Source of the DNA: CAVVMA01 sp963788205 | Lineage (GTDB): Bacteria; Desulfobacterota; Binatia; Binatales; Binataceae | DNA length: 64,000 nucleotides | Assembly (NCBI GenBank): GCA_963788205.1 | Contig: CAWBGG010000006.1 | Location: 62,001-126,000, forward strand | Direction of reading: 5' to 3' | Shown here: positions 55,249 through 64,000 of the stretch, piece after piece | Position numbering within the stretch: position 1 is the first letter of the stretch | How the letters are laid out: every line of letters starts with the position of its first letter | Position numbers and translations under genes: made by a program | The notes under the pieces: generated by a model | Seen by the model: the letters and a program-made list of their open reading frames with translations, nothing else | Told to the model about the DNA's origin: nothing | The model's database searches: none

Positions 55249-55800
55249 TTGCAGCTACAGTTGCCGCACCGCAATCTCGATGACATCGTGCAAAAGGTGT
55301 CGGCGCAGTTCTTCCGGCACGCCTTTGACGACATCACTTGGTGCTTCGTCTTCCAGCGGGCGCTCGCTTGCATCTCCTCCGCATCGCGAAACATTCGGAT
55401 TCACAACGTTCTCAATGCCCCGGATGTGCCCGAGGCTGTATTCGTCACGATCGTCTTTCACGAGATGCTTCACTTGGAGATCCCGCCAGGCCGGACCCGC
55501 AGTGGCAAGGAGAACATTCATCCGCCGGAGTTCGGGGAAGCTGAGCAACAACGGTCGCCCAACTACGACGCGTCATGGGATTGGCTGTATACGAACTTGC
55601 CACTGCGACGCCGGCCGCGGCTCCAATGCACCGACATCGTGCCGGAGGTGACGCGGCTGACGCCTCAGCAGCGGGCGTGGGCACGCGAGCAGTTCGGTGT
55701 CGAGCTACCGCGAGTGCTCCGTTCCGACGAGCCATCATTCCGGCGCATCGGCATCGAGACGTGGCGAATGGTCATCGCGGCTTCTACGTCGAGGAGCTAA
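55249..55800 (+). CDS. Putative zinc metallopeptidase (HExxH)
   Basis: 183 residues from TTG 55249. VTIVFHEMLHLEI carries the HExxH zinc motif, and HPPEFGEAE about 20 residues later may supply the third ligand (His or Glu). The spacing resembles SprT/YgjP-type small proteases. No signal peptide. Cytosolic and of unknown role. Confidence 0.65.
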   Translation: MQLQLPHRNLDDIVQKVSAQFFRHAFDDITWCFVFQRALACISSASRNIRIHNVLNAPDVPEAVFVTIVFHEMLHLEIPPGRTRSGKENIHPPEFGEAEQQRSPNYDASWDWLYTNLPLRRRPRLQCTDIVPEVTRLTPQQRAWAREQFGVELPRVLRSDEPSFRRIGIETWRMVIAASTSRS

Positions 55801-55972
55801 CCAGGGCGGTTTGGCCCCAGAGCCTTGGGCGGCCCCGCGCGGGGTAGAGGCAATCTCGATCCGCTGACTGTGCTACTTGAGTTTCGTCGCTCAAAGGCTC
55901 ATCGGACCTCTGCACCGCCGGGCTTTCAGAGTCCTCGAACCGGAATCAGCCATCCGCATCAAGCGCCAGCGG

Positions 55973-56734
55973 TCAGGGCGCTTTCCAGATCGGCTTTCGA
56001 TCCTTGTCGTACAGTTTCAACCCCGGACCAGCCCTAGCGGCCAATAGCTCGGCGCGGAGCGTTTCCTTTTCATCAAAGAGCCCCAACGCGGAGCCATCCT
56101 TGCTGGCATCTAGGGCAGCGCGCAGCGTCTCCTTTTCATCGAAGAGCACCAACATGGGACCGTCCTCACCCGTTGCTAGCTTAGCGCGATGCGTCCCCTT
56201 TTCGTCGTAGAGCTCCAACGCAGGGGCGTCCTTTTGGGCGCCTAGGCCAGCGCGCGGCGTTCCTTTTCCGTCGAAGAGCCCCAACATGGGACCGTTCTTA
56301 CTGAACGTTAGCATAGCGCGCGGCGTCTCCTTTTCGTCGTATAGGTCCAACCCAGGGCCGCCGGGGTTAGTGGCCGTTAGGTCAGCGCTTCCCTTTTCGT
56401 CGACGAGGTTCAAACTCGGGCCGTCCTTACCCGTCACTAGCATAGCGTGCATCGTTCCCTTTTCGTCGAAGAGCGCCAGCATCGGGCCGCCCTTGTCGAC
56501 CGCTAGGACAGCGCGCGTCGTTCCCTGCTCATCGACGATCTTCAGACTCCTGACCACCAAGTCCTTGGCAGACGAATCGGCGGCGCGTGCCTCCCGTGTC
56601 CTTGGGTTCGGGCTGAAGGCGAGCAGCGCGACTAGAAGAACCATCGTTGCCGTCGCGGCACGCTTCCAAAGCCTCACTTCGCGCTCGATCCGCGTAAACC
56701 GCTCCTCGATAGCTTCAAAACCATTCTCGTTCAT
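55973..56734 (-). CDS. Membrane-anchored protein with nine ~22-residue repeats
   Basis: 253 residues from ATG 56734 with GGGGAG upstream. A short coiled coil and a membrane helix (MVLLVALLAFS) are followed by nine units with consensus KDGPMLxLFDEKGTxRAxL, each with a Gly-Pro turn, LxLxDEK strand and basic residue. Looks like a repetitive beta structure outside the membrane. I know no named function. Confidence 0.65.
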   Translation of the reverse strand: MNENGFEAIEERFTRIEREVRLWKRAATATMVLLVALLAFSPNPRTREARAADSSAKDLVVRSLKIVDEQGTTRAVLAVDKGGPMLALFDEKGTMHAMLVTGKDGPSLNLVDEKGSADLTATNPGGPGLDLYDEKETPRAMLTFSKNGPMLGLFDGKGTPRAGLGAQKDAPALELYDEKGTHRAKLATGEDGPMLVLFDEKETLRAALDASKDGSALGLFDEKETLRAELLAARAGPGLKLYDKDRKPIWKAP

Positions 56735-56844
56735 ATTGCGCTCCCCACGACGCACCGGCGCCGTCGCCTAAATGAATGCCCGCGATTCGCTGTTCGGTCG
56801 GAAATATCGGTCGCTGACGGCTACCACGGGCGAAACACTGCGAC

Positions 56845-57432
56845 CTATGGCCCCGGTATCGTGTGGCAGCTAAAGCCGTTCATCCACGGCTGACAGTCGG
56901 TGTGTTGCATCGGACTGACAGACGAATCTTCGACGCTTCGGCTGGGCGGGGAAGCTGGGCGAAAGGCTTGCTCCATCTCGGCGTTTTCCAACCGGGTCTC
57001 GAAATCCTTCAGGGCAGCCTTTGCCTCTTCGCACTGTAAGGGGGAGAAGCCGCAATGCTGTTGAAGAGCCTGATCGCAGCGAGCCAGAAGTGAATTAGCG
57101 GCAGGATCGGCTACGGGGTCCTTGCCGCCCTGCATCTCCCAGCGAGTTTCCTGCTTCGCTATTTGCTGACAGGCAAGATCGGCTTTCGCTGCGGCCTCAC
57201 AGGCCCGCTCCGTGGCTGTGTCGCTCGGACAGGCTTGATTGACCGCTGCGGTCAACTGAACGTGCTTCCGCTCCAGGTCTTCTCGTGCAAGTTCCTGATT
57301 GAGGGTGCCGTTCTTTGCGGCGGTGTAGCGCCTCGCGAAGTCAACAACCGAGTGCCCTGAACAGGCGCAACACACCAAAAGAGCAAGCAGGGCGAACGCG
57401 TGAGCGAGCGCCAAGAAACCTCGTCGCAACAT
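56845..57432 (-). CDS. Cysteine-rich lipoprotein
   Basis: 195 residues from ATG 57432. Lipobox LVCCAC, then a helical body with Cys in regular places (NQACPSDTATERACEAAAKADLACQQIAK, DQALQQHCGFSPLQCEEA), suggesting disulfide-linked helices. Another cargo gene of unknown function. Confidence 0.6.
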   Translation of the reverse strand: MLRRGFLALAHAFALLALLVCCACSGHSVVDFARRYTAAKNGTLNQELAREDLERKHVQLTAAVNQACPSDTATERACEAAAKADLACQQIAKQETRWEMQGGKDPVADPAANSLLARCDQALQQHCGFSPLQCEEAKAALKDFETRLENAEMEQAFRPASPPSRSVEDSSVSPMQHTDCQPWMNGFSCHTIPGP

Positions 57433-57552
57433 CCAGATTCACCCCGACGACCGGAAGCGGTCTCGTGCAAAATTTGCGCAAAGGATAACGCATTCCCGCT
57501 GTGACTCATAGTCCGTGGACTCTGAGTCTACGGCGGGTTTACGTGTCCGCCG

Positions 57553-57777
57553 ATGACCCGGCCGACCACCGACATCACCCAGAAATTCGGCAGCCGGGTG
57601 CGAGCGCTCCGGCATCAGGCCGCCCTCAGCCAGGAGGAATTCGCCGCGCGATGCGGGCTGGACCGCACCTACATGAGCGGCATCGAACGCGGAAAACGAA
57701 ACGTGGCGCTGCGCAACATCGAAGCGATCGCGCGGACCTTGGATATCTCGATCTCCCAACTGATGAAAGGCCTCTAA
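57553..57777 (+). CDS. XRE-family transcriptional regulator
   Basis: 74 residues from ATG 57553. SRVRALRHQAALSQEEFAARCGLDRTYMSGIERGKRNV is a full HTH_3 domain; no extra domain. Resembles the small regulators of restriction systems or mobile elements. Confidence 0.88.
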   Translation: MTRPTTDITQKFGSRVRALRHQAALSQEEFAARCGLDRTYMSGIERGKRNVALRNIEAIARTLDISISQLMKGL

Positions 57778-57854
57778 CTGCGCACCCGGCGAGAAGACCG
57801 GGTCCGGTTGAAGTCTCATCGCGGTCCGTTTACAAGTAGTGGTGAGAGTCCCCA

Positions 57855-58313
57855 ATGAAGCGATCTCGCAAGCAGCGCGCGGCCAGCAAAGCGGCCTTCG
57901 CCCTCGCGGCGCAACTATCGCCGGAACAGCGGAAGTACCGGGCGCAGCGCGCCGCGCTCGCCAGATACGATCGGCCGGCCTTTGAAGCCCTCCAGGCTCA
58001 TGAAGCTGAGCGCCAAGCATTGACCGGAGCGGAGCGGGCGGCCGTCCAGATCGTTAAGCGGGCCTTGCAAGAGCGCTGGGCGGAACTGTCCGATGGGGTC
58101 GAGCTCGCGCTGCGCGCCGCGCTCCGGCTGGGCGCCACGCCCTGCCTCCTCCCCGATAACGATAGGCTGCATGTCTACCGTTCCGAACTCGTCACGCCGG
58201 CTATCTGGCAGACGCTGAAGGAGAACGAGCGGGAGATCGTCGCTGTGCTTGCGAAATACCCGCCTCCGCCACTGCCGGGAACCGCTGAAAACTCGCATCA
58301 TCAGTCGCCGTGA
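57855..58313 (+). CDS. Hypothetical protein of the mobile element
   Basis: 152 residues from ATG 57855. Basic N-terminus, long helices, then TPCLLPDNDRLHVYRSELVTPAIWQTLKENEREIVAVL, which resembles the 'L.v....L.pel...l+.hK.eLl.lL' pattern of the TubC_N-like region seen also in the gene at 59899-60390. Function unknown. Confidence 0.5.
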   Translation: MKRSRKQRAASKAAFALAAQLSPEQRKYRAQRAALARYDRPAFEALQAHEAERQALTGAERAAVQIVKRALQERWAELSDGVELALRAALRLGATPCLLPDNDRLHVYRSELVTPAIWQTLKENEREIVAVLAKYPPPPLPGTAENSHHQSP

Positions 58314-58500
58314 AAAGCCCTTGATTTGATTGGGTCTGCCGTCCTTTTCTTTGACGACGAGGGGTTCCTTTCGTGCATCCTCCTCGGCGCGCGCTCAAGG
58401 CTGAAAACCCCTTGTTAATCTTAAGGGGTCGCAAACGGCGCCCACGGCGACGATTCAGCTTGCGGCCTGCCTGCGCCGCCAAGGGACACCCCAATAGGCT

Positions 58501-58821
58501 TCACATCTTGAGACGCGAGCCGAGCGCCAGCACTTCGGAGTTTCTGCATCGGGGTCCGCGCATCGCCGGATGATTCGGGTCTGGAGTCCTAACGATCTGG
58601 AGCGCCATCAAAGCGCGAGTGACCCCGTACTCCAGCGCCTCGAAGTTTGAAACGTCCACTGTGAACCGCTCGATCGCGCGGATAGCGTTGAGCGCGTGAA
58701 CCAACGCGGGGTTGCGGCGCCAGTTCTCCTTGTTATGTTCTTCTTTCAGTTCCGTCCAAATGTAGTCGGCCAGGTGCTCAAGCGCGGCCTCGAAGTCGCC
58801 GAGAATTGGATCATCGATCAT
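58501..58821 (-). CDS. Small hypothetical protein
   Basis: 106 residues from ATG 58821, preceded by GGAGG. Acidic helical protein (ALEHLADYIWTELKEEHNKENW). No family recognised. Confidence 0.5.
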   Translation of the reverse strand: MIDDPILGDFEAALEHLADYIWTELKEEHNKENWRRNPALVHALNAIRAIERFTVDVSNFEALEYGVTRALMALQIVRTPDPNHPAMRGPRCRNSEVLALGSRLKM

Positions 58822-58936
58822 AGCAAGGTCCTCCCTTGGTTCAGGCGTCATTGCGGCGCGCAACCTCACTAGTGCCGAGCGATTGACGAAGGAAGTATAT
58901 GGGGACCGATGTTCGGCTCGGCGGTCTTTGTTACAC

Positions 58937-59752
58937 CTAGTGTGATGTCCCGGAGATTCGATGAATAAGCCACGAAAGAAAGGGAACGATCAACCCAACG
59001 ACGCCCGCGACGCTGACCACTAAGAGCCAAACGGGATTTGCGTTGAACCAATCGACGAGTCCTTTTAGTGAACCACCGTGCAGGTCCCACCAACGGGTGT
59101 TCGTCTTCAAATTTTGGTCATGCGCGCGACCGGCGATGTTGGCGATCACGTTGACCTTGCGCAGAGTCGATTGATGCAGTCCGACGTAATTTTTAGCCTC
59201 GAAAGCGGCGGCTTCTTCAGCTCCGCTCATGAAATTCAGCGGAGTGATATGGTTTTTCGCGAGAAGCGTTGGCATTCGAGGGTGGCCGGTGTATCCGACG
59301 CCGTAGATGTTGATGAGAATGCGAGCCAGGTCGAATTTCTGGTTGTCGGCAATAATCGTCGGCTCGCCGCCGAGGACCCGGAATCGGTGTTCGAGCGCCT
59401 GGAAGCCATAATTGAGATCGCGCATGTTCCAATGCAGCCACCTGCATTCCTTGTGGCGGTCGACAAATTCATAGAACTCCTTCAGCATCTGCCGCTCGAG
59501 ATTGTCGTAGTCGGAATCAATAGCTTCCAGCTCGGACTTTCTCTCGGCGATCTGGTGAATCGAGAATGAATTCGTCTGGCCCGAGTCGAGGCATCGGATT
59601 GCTACGGAGGTAATGCGAGGGGACGATTTGCGCTGCCAGCCGTAGAAACTCTCACATGAGTAGTGAATGATCAGAGTCGTGTCGGCGTGCTGAAACAGGT
59701 AGTCGAGCGTACTGCGGGCTCTCTTTTGCTTCTTGTAGTTAGTTTCGCTCAC
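58937..59752 (-). CDS. Membrane-tethered protein of unknown function, possible nuclease-like
   Basis: 271 residues from ATG 59752. The order HYSCESF, YDNLERQMLKEFYEFVDRHK, LHWNMRDLNYGFQALEHRF and KFDLARILINIYG is reminiscent of DEDD exonuclease-like folds but the acidic residues do not fit any classical family. A C-terminal membrane helix (VWLLVVSVAGVVGLIVPFL) follows a Trp-rich segment. Could be an anti-phage effector; this is speculation from layout only. Confidence 0.5.
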   Translation of the reverse strand: MSETNYKKQKRARSTLDYLFQHADTTLIIHYSCESFYGWQRKSSPRITSVAIRCLDSGQTNSFSIHQIAERKSELEAIDSDYDNLERQMLKEFYEFVDRHKECRWLHWNMRDLNYGFQALEHRFRVLGGEPTIIADNQKFDLARILINIYGVGYTGHPRMPTLLAKNHITPLNFMSGAEEAAAFEAKNYVGLHQSTLRKVNVIANIAGRAHDQNLKTNTRWWDLHGGSLKGLVDWFNANPVWLLVVSVAGVVGLIVPFLSWLIHRISGTSH

Positions 59753-59898
59753 AATGCCTAAGCCGGAATTTCCGTATTTGAATCTCCGATTCCAGCTCGT
59801 CTATTATACCTTTTGCGGGCCGCCCTCGGCGCATCGAGCGCCATCACAGGACCGCGCCTGTAGCTCGCGCGGTTGCGGCTGGCCGGGCCAGTGAGGGT

Positions 59899-60390
59899 TC
59901 ATCCATCGCATCGGGGGAACCGCAGCAGGCTTCGCCGCGCGCGCAGGATCGTGATGTAGCCGGCCGCCACTTCGGCGATCTCATCTTCCTCTTGGAGCAC
60001 CGCGGCGAGCCCGCGCGGTTGTTCTGGCCAGAAAGAGCGGACCCACAAACGCTCGCGGGACCAGCCGAGCCTCAATGCTTCGGGCTCGATGCGGGCGATT
60101 TCGGACCGCACCGTCTCGGGAACGCGCGGGTCGGGCTGCCAGCCGTCCGCTAACGCGAGCCTGTCAATTGCGTTCTCTTCGTCTCGGCTGATGACGACGG
60201 GCGAATCGGCAGTACCGATCGGCGCGGCAGTGACGAGTGCAAGCAACTCGGCCTTGTACGCGCGGACTTTTTCCAGAAGCGCGGGATCGGCGGCGCTGGC
60301 CGGTGTTAACCGCAGTTTTCCGGTCGTCGCCGGCTCAAGCCGGACGCCGCATTGCCGAAGCTCTGCAAGAACCTGAAGCGCCTCGTTCAT
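59899..60390 (-). CDS. Protein with TubC_N-like domain
   Basis: 163 residues from ATG 60390, overlapping the primase stop by 4 bases. MNEALQVLAELRQCGVRLEPATTGKLRLTP...LLEKVRAYKAELLALV is a docking-type TubC_N pattern often found beside primases of integrated elements. The middle part (VISRDEENAIDRLALADGWQ) is helical. Function unknown; perhaps a replication accessory. Confidence 0.6.
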   Translation of the reverse strand: MNEALQVLAELRQCGVRLEPATTGKLRLTPASAADPALLEKVRAYKAELLALVTAAPIGTADSPVVISRDEENAIDRLALADGWQPDPRVPETVRSEIARIEPEALRLGWSRERLWVRSFWPEQPRGLAAVLQEEDEIAEVAAGYITILRARRSLLRFPRCDG

Positions 60391-62402
60391 ACCTCGATGC
60401 TGTCATCATCGGCGTGTGAGTCCGGTGAGTTAGGTGAGTTATTTTCCGGCTGTTCGGACGCAGGTGACACGCACACATTTTCGCCAGCCGCGCCGTTTTT
60501 GGGGGACTGTGTGTGTGTCGCTCCATTTGGAGCGGGCGCTCTGGAACTCAGACGACTCACATAACTCACACGCCACTCCATCGCCCGTCGGATCGAGCCA
60601 TCACGGGATAGGCGGAAATCGCCGAAAACCCTGTCTTCGATTGATCGGCACCACGCGCCAAGCCGCCGTGCATCAATTTTCGCCCGCTCGGTTCGATCTG
60701 CGGCGACCATCAGCAGCCGCTCCCTCAAGTCCGCGTCGCCTTCCCGGATTACGTCGGCGACCAGCATGGGGCGATCGCCGAACAGGTTATGCCATGCCGA
60801 CAGGATGCTTAGCGCCGAGTCGCGTTCTGGATCATTGACGATGATTCGCTCGCGAGTCTGGTACGGGTCGGCAACTCCGAGCCAAACGAGAGGCTCGCGA
60901 ATTTCGCGGGACCAATGATCGAATCCGCCCCACGGCCGCACGTTCTGGCGGGGGCGACCGGCGGCATAGTAGGCGCGTAGGATCGTGAGCGCAGCGATCG
61001 CCAACCGTTTCCGATTCTCAATTAGATGTTGCGGGAGATCAGGAATTTGAAACGCGCGCTCTTCGGGGTGTTCTACTTTCGCGTCAATTCGAGAGAGCAG
61101 CGCCCGGGTTGACATGTCCCCCAGGAATGTCAGGTTGTTTCCGGTAGCGGTCCAGAGAACATTCGTCTTTAGGCGCAGTACCCTGTTTACACCAAGCAGC
61201 CGGTCGGAGTATTCGGACTGAGTAATCGCCCGCGCCAAGTCCGGGGAATAGAGCGGGCGTGTGATGTTGTCCAAGTTGACGATCGCCTGGCCCTCTCGGA
61301 GGACGGACGTGATCGCCTTGCGCAACTCGTCCTCCGTCCGGGCCACGCCAGTTGATGGAGGCTTGCGCCCCGTGGCGATGATGCCAACCGATTCAGCGAG
61401 GAGAGACTTCCCGCTACGCTGGCCGGGCGCGTCAAACCCGAAGAGCGGGGCGGATTCCAGCAAGCGCCGCTGAACGGCCGTGAGGATTGCCGCGAGCAAG
61501 ACCGCGCGCGCAGCTTCATCCACGAACGGGAACTCCGAGAACGGCGCGATCAACTCGCGTAGCGCGGTTTCCGCGTCCGCGCGTGTCGGCTGCTCCAAGA
61601 CGGCGGGCCAATCGGCATCGGCGTACAAAAACAACCCGGTCGATTCGTCATAGCCGGACTCGCTCAGGATCAAGCCGTCCGCCAGCATGATCGGGGCTTC
61701 GATAACGCCCGTCAGTACGGGCAGATTCCAGTTGCCGATTCGAGCGAGATAGGTTTGCGGGACACGCGGTGGGCAATCCGCCGCCTTTACCTCGTTGCCG
61801 TCCGGTCTGGCCCAGAAGATGAGTCGTTCGAGAGTTTCCTGAAGCTCGATGGCTGACACGGCGGCAAGCTGGACAGTCCCGATCTGCCGGCGCAGTCCAG
61901 CGCGTTCCGTTTGACGATCAAGGGCGATGACCTTCACGATCTCGCTTGCGCGCTGAAACATCTTGAGCCGCACTGCGTTCACAGCCAGCACGCCCTCAGC
62001 CCGATCGACAATTTCGGGGATGCGGCCGGGCGAGATCAGAATCTCCGGCCGGTCAGTCGTTGGCCTGACGGGCTTGCGTAGCTCGTCAGTCGCCAGCGCG
62101 AGCAGCGCATCGCGGATTTCGGCGGCGCCCCTGCCGGCGGCTTTTCCGCGGGCGATAAAGTCATCAAGTCCGACCTTTTCGCCGTGTTCGCCGGCCGACA
62201 GATAGATCAGCTTCGCCGATGCCTTATGGGATTCGAGCAATGCCTTGAGCCGGCTCAGCGCCAGGTAGACCCCAGGCTTTTCCATCACGTCGGAATCGAA
62301 CGCGATGTAGACGGCTCGCTCGTTCGCCGCGATCCATTCAAGGTCAGGTAGCGCCGTCTTGCCGCCAGCGGCGTTCCGGCCACGCCAGCCGAAGACCCCA
62401 CC
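60387..62402 (-). pseudogene. DUF3854-type primase/helicase, C-terminal part
   Basis: Continues upstream of the ORF start at 62288: the frame is open to 62402 with VFGWRGRNAAGGKTALPDLEW, VYIAFDSDVMEKP (DSD toprim-like) and KVGLDDFIARG. The later part has FGFDAPGQRSGKSLLAESV (P-loop), IVNLDNITRP (Walker B-like) and WTATGNNLTFLGDMSTRALLSRID, a helicase or AAA+ module, ending with a Ser/Pro-rich tail. The 5' end is cut by the IS at TA 62403. Confidence 0.8.
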
Positions 62403-63496
62403 TAGTGTCCTGAGTTAGAAATACGTTGACAAAATCTGGCAACCGAATCGAGGATTTGGTCGGCCGTTTTGGTCCAGATGAAGGGTTTAGGATTGCGGTT
62501 GTGGCTGTCAAGGAAGCGGCGGATGGCGGCTTGCAGTTCGCCGGTACTGCGGTGGACGCCGCGGCGCAGTTGTTTTTCGGTGAGCAGCGCAAACCAGCGC
62601 TCGACCAGGTTGAGCCAAGAGCCGCTGGTGGGAGTGAAGTGCAGATGAAAGCGCGCATGGCGCAGCAGCCAGCGCTTGGTCGCCGGGGTCTTGTGGGTGC
62701 CGTAATTGTCGAGGATCAGGTGCAGGTCCAGTTCGGGCGGCACTGCCGCATCGATGGTTTCCAGAAAGCTGCGAAACTCGGCTGTGCGGTGACGCCGATG
62801 AAACTCGCCAATCACGGTCCCGGTCTTGGCGTCGAGCGCGGCGAACAGGTTGGTGGTGCCATGGCGCTTGTAATCTGCCGTGCGGCGCTCGGCTTGGCCG
62901 GGGCGCATCGGCAACAGCGGCTGACTGCGATCGAGCGCCTGAATCTGTGCCTTCTCATCGACGCACAACACCAGCGCTCTGTCCGGCGGATTGAGATACA
63001 GACCCACGATATCGCGTACTTTGTCGATGAACTGCGGGTCTTTGGAGAGCTTGAAACCCTCGGCCCGGTGCGGCTGCAAGGCAAACGCCCGCCAGATGCG
63101 GCTGATCATGCTCTGACTCAGTCCGCTGCGCTTGGCCATCGCACGCGTGCTCCAGTGAGTGGCATCGGCGGGAGTGCTTTCCAGGGTCAGCTGCACCACC
63201 CGCTCAACTTGCGCGTCACTGACTTGCCGGGGCGCTCCCGGGCGCGGCTCGTCCAGCAATCCGTCCAGCCGCCGCTCCAGGAAGCGCTGGCGCCACTTGC
63301 CCACAGTCTGATGGGTAACCCCGAGCTTGCGCGCCACCGCCAGATTAGGGCTGCCAACGGCGCACTCCAACACCATCCGCGAACGCTGGGCCAGCGCCTG
63401 CGCGCTCTTGGGCCGCCGCGCCCACCGCTCCAAGGTCTCACGCTCTTCAGCCGCCAGGCTCAAAGGTGCTATCGGTCTCCCGGTCCGCATCGGCAT
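62402..63496 (-). CDS. IS630-family transposase
   Basis: 364 residues from ATG 63496. N-terminal HTH (VTHQTVGKWRQRF) and a DDE domain: LCVDEKAQIQ (first D), HLILDNYGTHK (second D) and SGSWLNLVERWF (E). The stop codon TAG is made by the TA target and the first IS base. Intact, single frame. Confidence 0.95.
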   Translation of the reverse strand: MPMRTGRPIAPLSLAAEERETLERWARRPKSAQALAQRSRMVLECAVGSPNLAVARKLGVTHQTVGKWRQRFLERRLDGLLDEPRPGAPRQVSDAQVERVVQLTLESTPADATHWSTRAMAKRSGLSQSMISRIWRAFALQPHRAEGFKLSKDPQFIDKVRDIVGLYLNPPDRALVLCVDEKAQIQALDRSQPLLPMRPGQAERRTADYKRHGTTNLFAALDAKTGTVIGEFHRRHRTAEFRSFLETIDAAVPPELDLHLILDNYGTHKTPATKRWLLRHARFHLHFTPTSGSWLNLVERWFALLTEKQLRRGVHRSTGELQAAIRRFLDSHNRNPKPFIWTKTADQILDSVARFCQRISNSGH

Positions 63497-63564
63497 CCCT
63501 CCTCCTATACGAGAGACGCCGACGGGCTACAATTTATTCAACGAACTTATAACTCAGGACACTA
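62403..63564. mobile_element. IS630-family insertion sequence
   Basis: Terminal inverted repeats TAGTGTCCTGAGTTA (62403-62417) and TAACTCAGGACACTA (63550-63564) are perfect over 15 bp and include the duplicated TA. The transposase fills the element. Joining the flanks GGGC-TA-GG restores an uninterrupted codon series (ATC GGG CTA GGT) in the primase gene. A recent insertion. Confidence 0.95.
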
Positions 63565-63994
63565 GCCCGATGCAGCACAAACCAATTGAAATAGCTGAGT
63601 CAGCTTTCGGGATGCCTTCCGTAATGAAGAGCGGGATCGCCGGATCGCCGATGGGCGCAAGCTTGCAGGCTTCGCGACGGCGGCTCAGGCGCGGGTGAAC
63701 ATCGAGCAGCATTCGACTGCCCGCCTTCATCTCGTACTTGCGCGGCTTTCCCTTTTCGTTCAACCGCGGCTTGTCAGGGCGAAGCTGGTAGGACTCTACG
63801 GCGCCACGCACCGACCAAATCGGGATGACCAGCGCTGGAACTAGCTGCTGGCTCCGTCCGAAGCCCAGCCGTTCAAGCTCTGATTTCTTGCTCGCGCTCC
63901 GATAGCCGCGTTCTCTCGCTACCTCATCGGCCACCGCGCGGGCGCGAAGAAACTGCCAGTGCTGCTCAAGCACCACGATCCGGCTCGCGCTCAT
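63565..63994 (-). pseudogene. DUF3854-type primase/helicase, N-terminal part
   Basis: ATG 63994, possibly the true start. Contains ARAVADEVARERGYRS, SELERLGFGRSQQLVPALVIPIWS, and LLDVHPRLSRRR and LFITEGIPKADSAISIGLCCIGL, the standard opening of the DUF3854-primase family; it breaks exactly at the IS630 TA. Together with 60387-62402 it makes one gene of about 820 residues. Confidence 0.8.
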
Positions 63995-64000
63995 CGCGCG

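Larger units (their letters stand above)
51010..64000. mobile_element. Integrated mobile element (left boundary near 51010-51025; right end outside window)
   Basis: From about 51 kb the gene content changes to an integrase, an HTH protein, many hypothetical and lipoprotein genes, a tRNA fragment, an XRE regulator, a DUF3854-type primase/helicase and an IS630 element. The left boundary coincides with a truncated alpha/beta-hydrolase gene. No att site could be proven and the far end is not in the window. Confidence 0.7.

Noticed and set aside
62426..63565. Plus-strand frame across the IS element
   Set aside because: It is antisense to the transposase, which has a complete DDE domain.

Overview
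The window is GC-rich chromosomal DNA of a Gram-negative bacterium (lptD, lipoproteins, Tat and Sec signals). Operon-style trp genes followed by accD-folC-lptD, together with a luciferase-like flavin oxidoreductase, an SDR, an APH-type phosphotransferase and many c-type cytochromes, fit an uncultivated deltaproteobacterial-type lineage such as Binatota/Desulfobacterota. That placement is inference from gene content; no rRNA is present to settle it.

Layout. 1-4.2 kb: tail of a probable restriction-modification pair, small enzymes, and a class A beta-lactamase without a visible signal peptide. 4.4-16 kb: a complete trp operon (trpL-E-G-D-C-F-B-A) with a classic ribosome-mediated attenuator, running into accD, folC and lptD. 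16-26 kb: a membrane glycosyltransferase-like gene, a phosphotransferase, an ABC-2 exporter, an orphan Phd-type antitoxin, a DUF433/DUF5615 toxin-antitoxin pair, ilvD, and further membrane proteins. 26.6-30 kb: a giant secreted protein with two six-repeat propellers, a Pro-Thr linker and two Ig-like domains. 30-33 kb: a NitT/TauT-like ABC importer whose two permease domains are fused. 33-40 kb: a secreted proteasome-like Ntn-hydrolase candidate, then a five-gene periplasmic redox cluster (two c-type cytochromes, a ceramidase-like hydrolase, a MauG/cytochrome c peroxidase, a Tat metallophosphoesterase). 40-50.8 kb: a PMT-family glycosyltransferase, a cNMP-gated MscS channel, a flavin oxidoreductase, an amidohydrolase, an SDR and an alpha/beta hydrolase.

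51-64 kb is an integrated mobile element. It starts inside a truncated alpha/beta-hydrolase gene, carries the catalytic half of a tyrosine integrase, several lipoprotein and repeat-protein cargo genes, a half tRNA-Arg, an XRE regulator, and a DUF3854-type primase/helicase gene that an intact IS630-family element has split at a TA site.

At least five otherwise normal genes (trpC, trpB, the propeller gene, the ceramidase-like gene, the amidohydrolase) contain single-base frameshifts with good homology on both sides. Because essential biosynthetic genes are hit, consensus sequencing error is the simplest explanation, and breakpoints are given so this can be tested.
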